From the NCBI RefSeq assembly GCF_000968375.1, contig NZ_CP009933.1, positions 3,720,001 to 3,784,000 on the forward strand: a stretch of 64,000 nt of DNA, read 5' to 3'. Shown here in pieces: positions 44,093 through 54,082 of this stretch. Position numbers and translations under genes: made by a program. The notes beneath the pieces are model-generated. The model did not search any database. It had not been told where the DNA came from and worked only from the letters and a program-made list of their open reading frames with translations. Source of the stretch: Clostridium scatologenes. GTDB taxonomy: Bacteria; Bacillota; Clostridia; Clostridiales; Clostridiaceae. Each line of letters begins with the position of its first letter. Position 1 is the first letter of the stretch.

Positions 44093-45973
44093 TTATTTGT
44101 CATTTTCAACTTTATAATCTGCATCTACTACATTGTCATCATTCTTTGGTCCTGCATTATTTTGTCCTGCACCAGCTGCTCCACCCATGTTGTTTGGATC
44201 AAATCCTGCACCTTGTGCTCCTTCTGCTCCTTGTGGATTTGCTGCTTGGTAGATTTTTGATGATACTGCATAGAAAGCTTGAGTTAAATCTTCAGTAGCT
44301 TTCTTTATAGCTTCTAAATCATCTCCATCTTTTACTGCATTAACAGCTTTTATTTTTTCTTCTATATTAGATTTATCTTCTGCTGATACTTTATCTCCAA
44401 GATCTTTTAATGTCTTTTCTGTTTGATAAACAGCCTGATCAGCATTATTCTTTACTTCTATAGATTCTTTTCTCTTTTTATCTTCTTCTGCAAATTTTTC
44501 TGCATCTTTAACAGCATTATCTATTTCATCATCACTTAAGTTAGTTGAAGCAGTAATTGTGATGTTTGCTTCTTTTCCTGTTCCTTTATCCTTAGCAGAA
44601 ACATTAACTATACCATTAGCATCTATATCAAAAGTAACTTCTATTTGAGGAACTCCTCTTGGTGCTGGAGCTATTCCTGAAAGTGTAAATCTTCCAAGAG
44701 TTTTGTTGTCAGCAGCCATTTGTCTTTCACCTTGAACTACATGTATTTCAACAGAAGTCTGTCCGTCTGCAGCTGTTGAGAATACCTGACTCTTTTTAGT
44801 TGGTATAGTAGTATTTCTTTCAATCAATGGAGTAGCAACTCCTCCTAAAGTTTCTATACCAAGTGTCAATGGAGTAACATCAAGAAGTAATACATCTTTA
44901 ACATCTCCAGTTAAAACTCCTGCTTGTATAGAAGCTCCTACAGCAACACATTCATCTGGGTTAACTCCCTTTGAAGGTTCTTTTCCTGTAAACTCTTTAA
45001 CTGCTTCTTGAACTGCTGGTATTCTTGTAGATCCACCAACAAGTATAACTTTGTTTACATCGTTAATTGTAAGTCCAGCATCTTGAAGTGCTTTTTTCAT
45101 TGGCTCTATTGTTCTTTGAACTAAATCATGAGTTAATTCATTAAATTTAGCTCTAGTTAAAGTCATATCTATATGTTTTGGACCAGTTGCATCTGCTGTT
45201 ATAAATGGAAGATTTATGCTAGTCTGCATTGATGATGATAATTCGATTTTAGCTTTTTCAGCTGCTTCTTTTAATCTTTGTACAGCCATTTTATCATTTC
45301 TTAAGTCTATTCCATTTTCAGCTTTAAATGTATCTGCTATATAGTTCATTATCTTTTCATCAAAGTCATCTCCACCAAGTTTTGTATCACCGTTTGTAGA
45401 TTTAACTTCAAATACACCATCACCAAGTTCTAGTATAGATACATCGAAAGTACCTCCACCTAAGTCATATACAAATATTTTTTGATTTGTATCCATTTTA
45501 TCCATACCATAAGCAAGTGATGCTGCTGTTGGTTCATTTATTATTCTTAATACTTCAAGTCCTGCTATTTTTCCAGCATCTTTTGTTGCCTGTCTTTGGC
45601 TATCATTAAAATAAGCTGGAACTGTTATAACAGCTTGAGTAACTGTTTCACCAAGGTAAGCTTCAGCATCAGCCTTTATTTTTTGAAGTACCATTGCTGA
45701 TATTTCCTGTGGAGTATAATCTTTTCCATCTATATTTGTTTTATGGTTTGTTCCCATATGTCTCTTTATTGATATTATTGTTTTATCAGGATTTGTTATT
45801 GCCTGTCTTTTTGCTACCTGTCCTACTAATCTTTCACCATTTGCTTGGAATGAAACTACTGATGGAGTTGTTCTTGCTCCTTCTGAGTTTGTTATAACTA
45901 CTGGTTCTCCACCTTCCATAACTGCTACACATGAATTTGTTGTTCCTAAATCAATTCCTATAACTTTTGACAT
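44093..45973 (-). CDS. dnaK: Chaperone DnaK (Hsp70)
   Basis: 626 residues. N-terminal ATPase: GIDLGTTNSCVAV, VYDLGGGTFDVSI, LVGGSTRIPAVQ; substrate domain with TPLTLGIETLGG; C-terminal lid and a Gly/Asn-rich tail. Strong AGGAGG ribosome site. Third gene of the heat-shock operon. Confidence 0.98.
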   Translation of the reverse strand: MSKVIGIDLGTTNSCVAVMEGGEPVVITNSEGARTTPSVVSFQANGERLVGQVAKRQAITNPDKTIISIKRHMGTNHKTNIDGKDYTPQEISAMVLQKIKADAEAYLGETVTQAVITVPAYFNDSQRQATKDAGKIAGLEVLRIINEPTAASLAYGMDKMDTNQKIFVYDLGGGTFDVSILELGDGVFEVKSTNGDTKLGGDDFDEKIMNYIADTFKAENGIDLRNDKMAVQRLKEAAEKAKIELSSSMQTSINLPFITADATGPKHIDMTLTRAKFNELTHDLVQRTIEPMKKALQDAGLTINDVNKVILVGGSTRIPAVQEAVKEFTGKEPSKGVNPDECVAVGASIQAGVLTGDVKDVLLLDVTPLTLGIETLGGVATPLIERNTTIPTKKSQVFSTAADGQTSVEIHVVQGERQMAADNKTLGRFTLSGIAPAPRGVPQIEVTFDIDANGIVNVSAKDKGTGKEANITITASTNLSDDEIDNAVKDAEKFAEEDKKRKESIEVKNNADQAVYQTEKTLKDLGDKVSAEDKSNIEEKIKAVNAVKDGDDLEAIKKATEDLTQAFYAVSSKIYQAANPQGAEGAQGAGFDPNNMGGAAGAGQNNAGPKNDDNVVDADYKVENDK

Positions 45974-46041
45974 ATTAATTTACCTCCTAAAATATCAAAT
46001 GAATTAACATTTTTCTATATCCTTGTTATTTATAATAAAAT

Positions 46042-46665
46042 TTAATTTGCAACTTTAACCATACTATGTCTTAAAACTTTATCGCCTCTTTTGTATCCCT
46101 TTTGGAATACTTCTACTACTTGATTTTTTCCATACTGTTCATCATCAACATGCATTACTGCATTATGGACATTAGGATCAAATTCTCCATCTGCTCCAAT
46201 TTCTTCTACTTCTAACTTTTCTAAAGCATCACTAAATTGCTTTATAGTCATTTCTATTCCCTTTTTCAAATCTTCTACACTGCCATCCACAGTTATAGCT
46301 CTTTCAAGGTTATCTAGTACTGGTAAAAACTCCTTTAGGATATCTTCGCAAGCATTTGTATATATGCCTTCTTTTTCCTTTACAGTTCTTTTTCTAAAGT
46401 TATCATATTCTGCCACTGTTCTTGCCAATCTATCCTTAAAAGTTTGATTTTCATTATCTAATCTACTAATTTCTTTAGCTAATTTTTCATTTTCACTTTT
46501 TATTTCATCAACTAAAGATTCTTGTGATTTTAGATCATCCTCTTGTGAATTTTCATCTTTTTCTTCTTCATTTACATCTTGATCTTTATCAACTTTTTCT
46601 TCTTCCACATTTTCTTCAATTAATTCACTCTGCTCTTCCACCTTAACTTGTTCTTCCTTCGACAT
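46042..46665 (-). CDS. grpE: Nucleotide exchange factor GrpE
   Basis: 207 residues. Long acidic N-terminal tail (residues 1-50), coiled coil, then the beta-domain EFDPNVHNAV, a GrpE signature. GGAGGAG site upstream. Second gene of the operon. Confidence 0.95.
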   Translation of the reverse strand: MSKEEQVKVEEQSELIEENVEEEKVDKDQDVNEEEKDENSQEDDLKSQESLVDEIKSENEKLAKEISRLDNENQTFKDRLARTVAEYDNFRKRTVKEKEGIYTNACEDILKEFLPVLDNLERAITVDGSVEDLKKGIEMTIKQFSDALEKLEVEEIGADGEFDPNVHNAVMHVDDEQYGKNQVVEVFQKGYKRGDKVLRHSMVKVAN

Positions 46666-46728
46666 TTAAATAACTCCTCCAATCTAGCATTTTCTAAATT
46701 GCTATCATATATTTTAAAGCCTATTCTG

Positions 46729-47766
46729 TTATCCATCTTGAGGATACATATGGGTTAGGATATAATTTAACTCTTTAACTACATTAGCCATTAAAGATAT
46801 TATCTTTGAATAAGGCATTCTAGTTGGTCCAATTACTCCTATTTCTCCTACAGGCTTGTCATTTATACTATATATTGCTGAAATTACGCTGCATTGTTCT
46901 GCACCTTCTACAAAATTTTCAGTTCCTATTTTTACAGACATATTAGCACCACTGTTTAAAAGCCCACTTATTTTATCTTTATTATCTAACAATGACAAAA
47001 ACTCACGTGCTCTTTCTATGTCCTTATACTCAGGATAATTGAATATATTAGTTGAACCTTCAGTATAAATTTCAGATTTATCAACTGTATTTAAACTTTC
47101 ATATAATACAGGAATTATAGCATTAAATATATCATCATATCCTTTTAAATCACTTCTTAAGTTATTTATAACTTCTAAATTTATTTGATCACAATTCAAA
47201 TTTTTCAATCTAGTATTTAACACATTGCTTAACTTTGTAAGCACATCTGAAGCAACAGCTTTACCTACCCTAATTACATTATTCTTTATTAATCCACTAT
47301 CTGTAATTATTAACAATAATATATTATTACAATCAATATCTAAAAGCTGAACATGCTTTATTGAGCTTTTTCCTACAGATGGAGCTTTTACAATACAGGC
47401 CATTCTAGTTAATTCAGATAAAATAGAAGTAGCTTGTTTTAATATCCTATCTACCTCAAACAATGCTGTATTTAAAATATGTGTTTTTATCATATATTCT
47501 TCTTCAGGTGTTAAATGAGGTAAATGCATAAGCTTATCTACATAAAGTCTATATCCCTTATCGGACGGTTTTCTCCCAGAAGAAGTATGAAGTTGTTCAA
47601 GATATCCCATTTCTTCAAGGTCTGCCATTTCATTTCTTATAGTAGCAGAACTTATACCCAAATTATACTTTTTTGCTATGGTCCTGGATCCTACAGGTTC
47701 AGCAGTATTTATAAAATCATTTATTATTGCCTGAAGTATTTTTATTTTCCTTTCATCCATTTCCAT
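46729..47766 (-). CDS. hrcA: Heat-inducible repressor HrcA
   Basis: 345 residues. N-terminal winged-helix with EPVGSRTIAKKYNLGISSATIRNEM and DLEEMGYL. The C-terminal half is the GAF-like dimer domain. It binds the CIRCE operator just upstream (47782-47808) and represses its own operon. Confidence 0.96.
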   Translation of the reverse strand: MEMDERKIKILQAIINDFINTAEPVGSRTIAKKYNLGISSATIRNEMADLEEMGYLEQLHTSSGRKPSDKGYRLYVDKLMHLPHLTPEEEYMIKTHILNTALFEVDRILKQATSILSELTRMACIVKAPSVGKSSIKHVQLLDIDCNNILLLIITDSGLIKNNVIRVGKAVASDVLTKLSNVLNTRLKNLNCDQINLEVINNLRSDLKGYDDIFNAIIPVLYESLNTVDKSEIYTEGSTNIFNYPEYKDIERAREFLSLLDNKDKISGLLNSGANMSVKIGTENFVEGAEQCSVISAIYSINDKPVGEIGVIGPTRMPYSKIISLMANVVKELNYILTHMYPQDG

Positions 47767-47781
47767 AATCTCACCTCTTTA

Positions 47782-47808
47782 TTAGCACTCGTTGTTGTTG
47801 AGTGCTAA
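47782..47808. promoter_or_regulatory. CIRCE operator
   Basis: TTAGCACTC, 9-base spacer, GAGTGCTAA: exact consensus. It lies 15 bases before the hrcA start codon and downstream of the promoter. Bound by HrcA. Confidence 0.97.
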
Positions 47809-47821
47809 TTGCTATGATTAA

Positions 47822-47850
47822 AAAATAGCACTCATAATTTTATTTGTCAA
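47822..47850 (-). promoter_or_regulatory. Sigma-A promoter of the hrcA operon
   Basis: Minus strand: TTGACA (47850-47845), 17-base spacer, TATTTT (47827-47822). An extra half CIRCE arm (GAGTGCTA) sits in the spacer and overlaps the -10. Confidence 0.8.
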
Positions 47851-47958
47851 TACTACTTAATTAACTTTATTTGTACAGATAAACTTATATGCAAGTTTAA
47901 AATGGCTAAATATTAAAATTTCTCTGTTTTTCTAACGAAATCTATCAAAGTCTTTAAA

Positions 47959-49110
47959 TTAAGTTAATATAAAGTCACACATGACACTATTAGACACTTC
48001 TATACCTCTTTTACTTAAAAACAATTTATCATCTTCACATATAATGATGCCATTATCTACATATTTTTTTATGACATTAGGATATATATTATAAATATCT
48101 ACACCAAATCTACTATTAAATTCTGTTATAGATATTCCAGATATTTTTCTAAGTCCCATAAAAACGAATTCTTCTATATTATCCTCTTTCGAATTTTCAT
48201 GCTTATCAAGTTCTAAATTCTTATTTTCTTTTACATTTTTGATGTACTCTTGTATGTTTTCACTTTTCCTATATCTTAAATTACCTATATAAGAATGAGC
48301 TCCTGAGCCACATCCAATATATTCTTGCAAATTCCAATATACTAAATTATGTTTACACTCTTTACCTGGTTTTGAAAAATTAGATATTTCATATTGTCTA
48401 TAACCTTTGCTTTTTAAAAATTTTATGCCATATCTATACATTTTTCTTTCTATTTCTTCTTCTGGCAAAATTAATTTTCCTTTTTGATCCATGGAGTAAA
48501 AAGGAGTACCTTCTTCAATTATAAGACTATAACAAGATATATGCTCTGGATTTAACTTTACTATTTTGTCTAGAGTTTCTTCCCATTGCTCAATGTTTTG
48601 ATCTGGTAATCCAAACATTAAATCTACATTTATATTTTCAAACCCTATGTCTCTTGCCATTTCATAACTTTTAATAAAATCCTTAACATTATGAATCCTT
48701 CCTAATTTTTTCAATATATTGTTTTGCCAGCATTGAAGTCCTATACTAAGCCTATTAACTCCCATTTCTTTTAAAAATTTTAATTTTTCTTTTGTAAAAG
48801 TTCCTGGATTTCCTTCTACAGTAAATTCTAAGTCTTCAGTTTTTTTTAATCTATCTATAGCCTTTTTAATATTATTCCATGCTTCTAAAGTCAAATAGGT
48901 GGGAGTCCCCCCACCTATAAATATAGTCTTTATACTCCTGCTACAACAACTTTCTATGTCACTTGCTAAAGCCTTTGAATAGTCTAACATAAGGTTTTCT
49001 TTATTAGCAAAAGAAGGGAAATCACAGTATAAACACTTTTGTTTGCAAAATGGAATATGAATATACAAAGCTACTTCTTTATCTTCACGGATAGTTTCAC
49101 TTTCTATCAT
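47959..49110 (-). CDS. hemW: Radical SAM HemW family protein
   Basis: 383 residues. Radical SAM CxxxCxxC in FCKQKCLYCDF; GGGTPTYL and SIGLQCWQN are hallmark stretches. HemW is a heme chaperone; older annotation calls it HemN-like. It follows lepA by 34 bases. Confidence 0.93.
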   Translation of the reverse strand: MIESETIREDKEVALYIHIPFCKQKCLYCDFPSFANKENLMLDYSKALASDIESCCSRSIKTIFIGGGTPTYLTLEAWNNIKKAIDRLKKTEDLEFTVEGNPGTFTKEKLKFLKEMGVNRLSIGLQCWQNNILKKLGRIHNVKDFIKSYEMARDIGFENINVDLMFGLPDQNIEQWEETLDKIVKLNPEHISCYSLIIEEGTPFYSMDQKGKLILPEEEIERKMYRYGIKFLKSKGYRQYEISNFSKPGKECKHNLVYWNLQEYIGCGSGAHSYIGNLRYRKSENIQEYIKNVKENKNLELDKHENSKEDNIEEFVFMGLRKISGISITEFNSRFGVDIYNIYPNVIKKYVDNGIIICEDDKLFLSKRGIEVSNSVMCDFILT

Positions 49111-49144
49111 AAAATTATCACACCTTTTTACATTGAAAATTAAT

Positions 49145-50953
49145 TTATTCTCCTGTCTTAAGTACTGCCATAAATGCTTCCTGTGGAACTTCTACACTTC
49201 CAACCTGTCTCATTCTCTTCTTTCCTTCTTTTTGCTTTTCAAGTAACTTTTTCTTTCTAGATATATCTCCACCATAACACTTTGCTAAAACATCTTTTCT
49301 CATGGCTTTAATTGTTTCTCTAGCTATAACTTTACTTCCTACTGCAGCTTGAATTGGTATTTCAAACATCTGTCTTGGTATTATCTCTTTTAATTTTTCT
49401 GCTATAGCTCTACCCCTAGCATACGCTCTTTCTTCTGGAACTATCATGGATAATGCATCTACTATTTCTGCGTTTAAAAGAATATCTAATTTAACTAATT
49501 TAGCATCCTTATATCCCCTTAGTTCATAATCTAAAGATGCATACCCTTTAGTTCTTGACTTTAGAGCATCAAAAAAGTCATATATTATTTCATTTAAAGG
49601 TATTTCATAATTTAAAGATACTCTTGTAGTTTCTATATACTGCATATCCTTAAAGGTTCCACGCCTGTTTTGAGCAAGTTCCATAACAGCTCCAACAAAA
49701 TCTGATGGTGTTATTATAGACGCTTTTACTATAGGTTCTTCCATATACTTTATTTCTGAAACATCTGGAAGATTTGTAGGATTAGTAAGTTCTATAACTT
49801 CTCCATCAGTTTTTCCTATTTTATATATAACAGATGGTGCTGTAGTTATAATATCTAAATTAAATTCTCTTTCTATTCTTTCCTGTATTACATCCATATG
49901 AAGAAGTCCTAAGAATCCACATCTAAATCCAAATCCCAAGGCAATAGAAGTTTCTGGTTCAAAAGCTAGTGCAGCATCATTTACCTGCAACTTTTCAAGT
50001 GCATCCTTTAACTCACCATATTTCGCTCCATCTACAGGATAAATACCACTATATACCATAGGTATTGCTGGTCTATATCCTGGTAATGCTTCTTTAGCTG
50101 GTCTATCAGCCTCTGTTACTGTATCTCCTACACGAGCATCCCTAACATTTTTAATAGATGCTGTGAAATATCCAACATCTCCTGCTTTTAATTCACTAAC
50201 AGGCATATATCTAGGTGCAAATACTCCTGTTTCAACTACTTCATATACTTTTCCTGTAACCATTAGTTTTATTTTTGTACCAGGTTTTATAGTTCCTTCT
50301 TTTACTCTTAAATGGCACACTACTCCTCTGTAACTGTCATAAGATGAATCAAATATAAGTGCTCTTAAAGGAGCCTCTTCGTCCCCTTGTGGTGCTGGTA
50401 CCTTTTCCACTATAGCTTCCAATACATCTTCTATATTGAGGCCTGTTTTTGCTGATACTAAAGGTGCATCTGATGCCTCAATTCCTATTACATCTTCTAT
50501 TTCCTGCTTAACTTCATCCGCCCTAGAACTAGGCAAATCTATTTTATTTATTACAGGAACAATTTCTAAATCATGATCTAGTGCTAGATAGCAGTTTGCT
50601 AGAGTTTGTGCTTGTATACCCTGTGTAGCATCAACCACAAGTATAGCACCTTCACAAGCAGCCAAACTTCTAGATACTTCGTAATTAAAGTCTACATGAC
50701 CAGGAGTATCTATAAGATTTAAAATATATTCATGTCCATCATCTCTTTTATAAACAAGTCTCACTGCTTGTGATTTTATTGTTATTCCTCTTTCTTTTTC
50801 AAGTTCCATGTTATCAAGAACCTGTTCATCCATTTCTCTTTCTGTAAGGGTTCCTGTTTTTTCTATTAATCTATCAGCAAGTGTAGACTTTCCATGATCT
50901 ATATGAGCAACTATAGAAAAATTTCTTATATATTTTTGCCTTTCGCTCTGCAT
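49145..50953 (-). CDS. lepA: Elongation factor 4 (LepA)
   Basis: 602 residues. GTPase: AHIDHGKSTLADRL, DTPGHVDF, NKIDLPSS; the LepA-specific C-terminal domain with RGTFKDMQYI and CYGGDISRKKKLLEKQKEGKKRM. A conventional highly conserved ribosome back-translocase. Confidence 0.97.
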   Translation of the reverse strand: MQSERQKYIRNFSIVAHIDHGKSTLADRLIEKTGTLTEREMDEQVLDNMELEKERGITIKSQAVRLVYKRDDGHEYILNLIDTPGHVDFNYEVSRSLAACEGAILVVDATQGIQAQTLANCYLALDHDLEIVPVINKIDLPSSRADEVKQEIEDVIGIEASDAPLVSAKTGLNIEDVLEAIVEKVPAPQGDEEAPLRALIFDSSYDSYRGVVCHLRVKEGTIKPGTKIKLMVTGKVYEVVETGVFAPRYMPVSELKAGDVGYFTASIKNVRDARVGDTVTEADRPAKEALPGYRPAIPMVYSGIYPVDGAKYGELKDALEKLQVNDAALAFEPETSIALGFGFRCGFLGLLHMDVIQERIEREFNLDIITTAPSVIYKIGKTDGEVIELTNPTNLPDVSEIKYMEEPIVKASIITPSDFVGAVMELAQNRRGTFKDMQYIETTRVSLNYEIPLNEIIYDFFDALKSRTKGYASLDYELRGYKDAKLVKLDILLNAEIVDALSMIVPEERAYARGRAIAEKLKEIIPRQMFEIPIQAAVGSKVIARETIKAMRKDVLAKCYGGDISRKKKLLEKQKEGKKRMRQVGSVEVPQEAFMAVLKTGE

Positions 50954-50986
50954 ATCCTTTACCCTCCATTACTAATTGCAATTTAA

Positions 50987-51012
50987 AAGATTTGCATATT
51001 ATTGCAAATCTT
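50987..51012 (-). terminator. Hairpin after the 51092 gene
   Basis: AAGATTTGCA / TGCAAATCTT with a 6-base loop, then TTTTAAATT on the minus strand. It lies between the small membrane gene and lepA. Confidence 0.7.
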
Positions 51013-51091
51013 ATACTATACTTTTAATATAAATAATCATAGTAAATTATAACACAACAGCAATACAGTTAAAAGTAGATTATGTGTACCT

Positions 51092-51442
51092 TTATTTAAC
51101 TTTATGCTGCACAGTATTACTTACTTTTTCTTCAACATACTTAAACACATCAGAAGTTTTATTTAACATATAGGATGTATTATCATGAACTTTTCTACCA
51201 ATATTATTGATAATTTTGCCAGAACTGTTTTTTATATTTGTAACAGCCTTTGAATTTATGTATAAAGAATACTCCCCAACTTCAAATCTAAAATCAAAAG
51301 GCTTCTTTGAATAATCTATTCTGAAATCTGTTTTATCCTTTATAAATTTAGGCAAATTACTGCTGATAACAACAATTCCATATAAAGATATTAAAAAACA
51401 TATTGTTATCATAACTGTAATATGCTTACTACTCTTTTTCAT
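51092..51442 (-). CDS. Small single-pass membrane protein, unknown
   Basis: 116 residues from the ATG at 51442, with GGGGG 13 bases upstream (loose). One membrane helix (about 9-28), then a hydrophilic Lys/Asp-rich domain with no known motif. An upstream open extension to 51505 adds an unlikely hydrophobic leader. It follows spoIIP and may be part of a sporulation transcript. Confidence 0.65.
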   Translation of the reverse strand: MKKSSKHITVMITICFLISLYGIVVISSNLPKFIKDKTDFRIDYSKKPFDFRFEVGEYSLYINSKAVTNIKNSSGKIINNIGRKVHDNTSYMLNKTSDVFKYVEEKVSNTVQHKVK

Positions 51443-51614
51443 ATTAAGAAAAAACACCCCCAAATAATAATTAATAGCTAAAAAATGAACATATTCACAC
51501 TTCAACTATTCTATTATTTAAGGATGTACTCTTTTTTTATTTTTATTCAATGTTAGTATATACTTATTCTAATTTTTATCTAATAACTTCACCTCAATAT
51601 TTTCATCAAGAAAT

Positions 51615-52697
51615 CTATTTATTAAGACATTCTGCTATTATTCTAGCAAGATATTTAGCTGATGCTTTTGCCTCATCAGTAGTATTTATATCTGCACCTA
51701 TTTCTATTAATATTGCATTATTGCTTTTATCTTGATTAAAATACCTTGTTCCATAGTTATAGTAACATACACCTTTACAAAAACCTGGAAACAATTTATC
51801 TGAAGTTTGTATTATTTTATTTGCCAAATCCATATTTTTATCAAAGTGTGGATTTTTTCTGGCCATAACAATCATAAATTTAGCTACATTTTCCCCATTC
51901 AATTTAATAGTAACTGCTTTTTTATCATCTACAGAATCTCTATGCAAATCTATTACTAATTTAAAATCTTTATACTGTTTTAAATATTTGTCTACTGTCA
52001 CAGATGATCGCTCATAGCTTTGAGTATAGGCCTCTGCATCATGCACTGTTTTATCATTTATTCCAGAAATTCCGTAATTTTTCTGCAATTCATCTATTAA
52101 TACATCACCTACTGCACAAACATTTTGAGATGTATCAAAACTTATAGCATTACCTGGTTTATAGCTTTCTGTAGTATGAGTGTGATATATAAATACTTCT
52201 GGCTTACTAGTATTTAAGTTTTTTTTCAATTTTGGATCATAAAGATTTACGGCTTTATTTTCTAAATTTAAATTTCCATTAGAACTATCATTTGATTTTG
52301 AAGTGTTCTTTGAAACTTGTTTTTCATCTAACTTAAATTGGTTAAAATTCACATTCGCATCATTTCTTGAACTAATATTATCCAAATTCATATAAGATAT
52401 TTCTTTTGATAAAACTGACATAGGATTGTTCATTTTTAATCCTAATACATTTAATACCGATTCACTTAACGAAAATCTACTTTCTGCCATATCATCTTCA
52501 TTAAAAGAAGTTGCCTTAACCGCTGGCATAGTAAAATTCAAAACCTGTACATAGAATAGGTTTCTTTTTACATTACTACTATAAGAATTAGCTTTAGCTA
52601 CAAAAGGTACTATGATGATGATAAATAAACTCATCATTATAATGTATAATCTCAATGCCAAGTTATTTTTTGTATTATTTCTTCTGTATCCCACCAA
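51615..52697 (-). CDS. spoIIP: Stage II sporulation protein P (SpoIIP)
   Basis: Peptidoglycan amidase/endopeptidase of the engulfment machinery, about 360 residues. Membrane anchor at 15-35, and a C-terminal amidase domain with HTHTTESY (metal ligands) and DLHRDS. The start is uncertain: TTG 52697 or GTG 52694, both directly after an in-frame TAA. The strong ribosome site lies upstream of a TTG at 52721 that opens a 7-codon frame ending in that TAA. Lies after gpr on the same strand. Confidence 0.9.
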   Translation of the reverse strand: MVGYRRNNTKNNLALRLYIIMMSLFIIIIVPFVAKANSYSSNVKRNLFYVQVLNFTMPAVKATSFNEDDMAESRFSLSESVLNVLGLKMNNPMSVLSKEISYMNLDNISSRNDANVNFNQFKLDEKQVSKNTSKSNDSSNGNLNLENKAVNLYDPKLKKNLNTSKPEVFIYHTHTTESYKPGNAISFDTSQNVCAVGDVLIDELQKNYGISGINDKTVHDAEAYTQSYERSSVTVDKYLKQYKDFKLVIDLHRDSVDDKKAVTIKLNGENVAKFMIVMARKNPHFDKNMDLANKIIQTSDKLFPGFCKGVCYYNYGTRYFNQDKSNNAILIEIGADINTTDEAKASAKYLARIIAECLNK

Positions 52698-52721
52698 TTA
52701 CACCACTATGAAAATATTCAA
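52698..52721 (-). other. Seven-codon leader frame preceding spoIIP
   Basis: TTG at 52721, 9 bases after GGGGGG, then ATT TTC ATA GTG GTG TAA (52700-52698). It is in the same frame as spoIIP and stops one codon before the spoIIP TTG. This would need re-initiation, or an in-frame stop has arisen. Confidence 0.55.
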
Positions 52722-52816
52722 AGCAGCTTTCCCCCCTCTCAGATAAACTACCAAGTTTTTCTAATGTTTAAATAAATTCTATATTAAATTTATATTATAA
52801 ATCTTCAAATTTATAA

Positions 52817-53791
52817 CTAATTTAAGAACTTATTTATATCTTCTAAATCTAAAGCTGGCTGAAGAGCTATGTTTATTCCATTAGCTATTACTTTAGAAAT
52901 TGAATCTATAACTAAATCTACTTCTTTAGGAGTTACCATTAAGTTTCCTACATATGGATCTAAAAGTTGTTCAATCATATTCTGCTTTTCATCTTTATCT
53001 AAAGATTTTAACATATTATAGAATTTACTATCCTTTTTAGATTGTTTTATCATTTCATCTAATACCATATCAATAGTATCATTAGCCATTGTAGCTGCAT
53101 CTACAACAGTTGGAACACCTATAGCTATTACTGGTATTCCTAAAACATTTTCGCTTATTTCCATTCTCCTATTTCCAACTCCTGAACCCGGAGATATTCC
53201 TGTATTACCTATCTGAATTGTTGAATTTACTCTATCCATTTTTCTTGAAGCTAATGCATCTATACATACTATTAAATTAGGCTTTATTTTTTCTACTACT
53301 CCTTTTACAATTTCTCCTGTCTCTATTCCTGTAAGACCTAAAACTCCTGGTGCTATAGCACATACAGGACGTATGCCCTCATCTATTTTATCTGGAACTA
53401 ATTGTTTTAAATGTCTTGTAATCATTAATTTAGATACTACCTTAGGTCCTAAAGCATCAGGAGTTACATTCCAATTTCCTAGCCCTACTACTAGAGCTGT
53501 CATGCTGTCATCTACGCTTATCATTTCAGATAAAGTTTTGCCAAGAACTTCACTAACCTGTTCCATAGTATCACCATCATAGTAAGTAAACTTTGGCATA
53601 TCTATGGTTATATATGTTCCTTTAGGCTTCCCCATCATTTTTTCTCCTACATCGGTTACTACTCTAACTGTAGTTGTTTTTATATCATCTATACAGTCTT
53701 CTTTCACCTCCACTCCAGGTATTTCTCCATTATTTTCTTGTTTATAAATTTCTGTAGCTTCAACAGCCAAATCAGTTCTTATACCAAACAT
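52817..53791 (-). CDS. gpr: Spore germination protease GPR
   Basis: 324 residues. Degrades small acid-soluble spore proteins early in germination. RTDLA at residues 5-9 is the conserved processing region; by analogy with Bacillus (cleavage after RTD) a 7-residue propeptide is expected. VVGLGNWNVTPDALGP and IAPGVLGLTGIETG are family marks. GAAGTGAAATT ribosome region before the ATG. Followed by spoIIP. Confidence 0.95.
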   Translation of the reverse strand: MFGIRTDLAVEATEIYKQENNGEIPGVEVKEDCIDDIKTTTVRVVTDVGEKMMGKPKGTYITIDMPKFTYYDGDTMEQVSEVLGKTLSEMISVDDSMTALVVGLGNWNVTPDALGPKVVSKLMITRHLKQLVPDKIDEGIRPVCAIAPGVLGLTGIETGEIVKGVVEKIKPNLIVCIDALASRKMDRVNSTIQIGNTGISPGSGVGNRRMEISENVLGIPVIAIGVPTVVDAATMANDTIDMVLDEMIKQSKKDSKFYNMLKSLDKDEKQNMIEQLLDPYVGNLMVTPKEVDLVIDSISKVIANGINIALQPALDLEDINKFLN

Positions 53792-53971
53792 AATTTCACT
53801 TCCTTAAATAAATTTTCTATTAGGTTTTCCTTAAATCAATATGCATATTCAAATTTTAAATATAATATGACACAAGTTAAAATTTAAACTTCTACTGTAC
53901 CCTTACATCGAATTATTTTTTATGACCAATCCAAAATATTACATATTTAAGCCTGCATAGCAAAAAAATAC

Positions 53972-54000
53972 TTGAAGTGCTTAAAATTTAATGATATAAT
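53972..54000 (+). promoter_or_regulatory. Sigma-A promoter of rpsT
   Basis: TTGAAG (53972-53977), 17-base spacer, perfect TATAAT (53995-54000), about 80 bases before the rpsT ATG. Confidence 0.75.
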
Positions 54001-54082
54001 ATCATTTGTTGAATAAACGAAACTCACTAGCAAATTTCCCCAGAGCTGTTGAGACCCTATAAAAATATGAGGGGGTGAAAAT

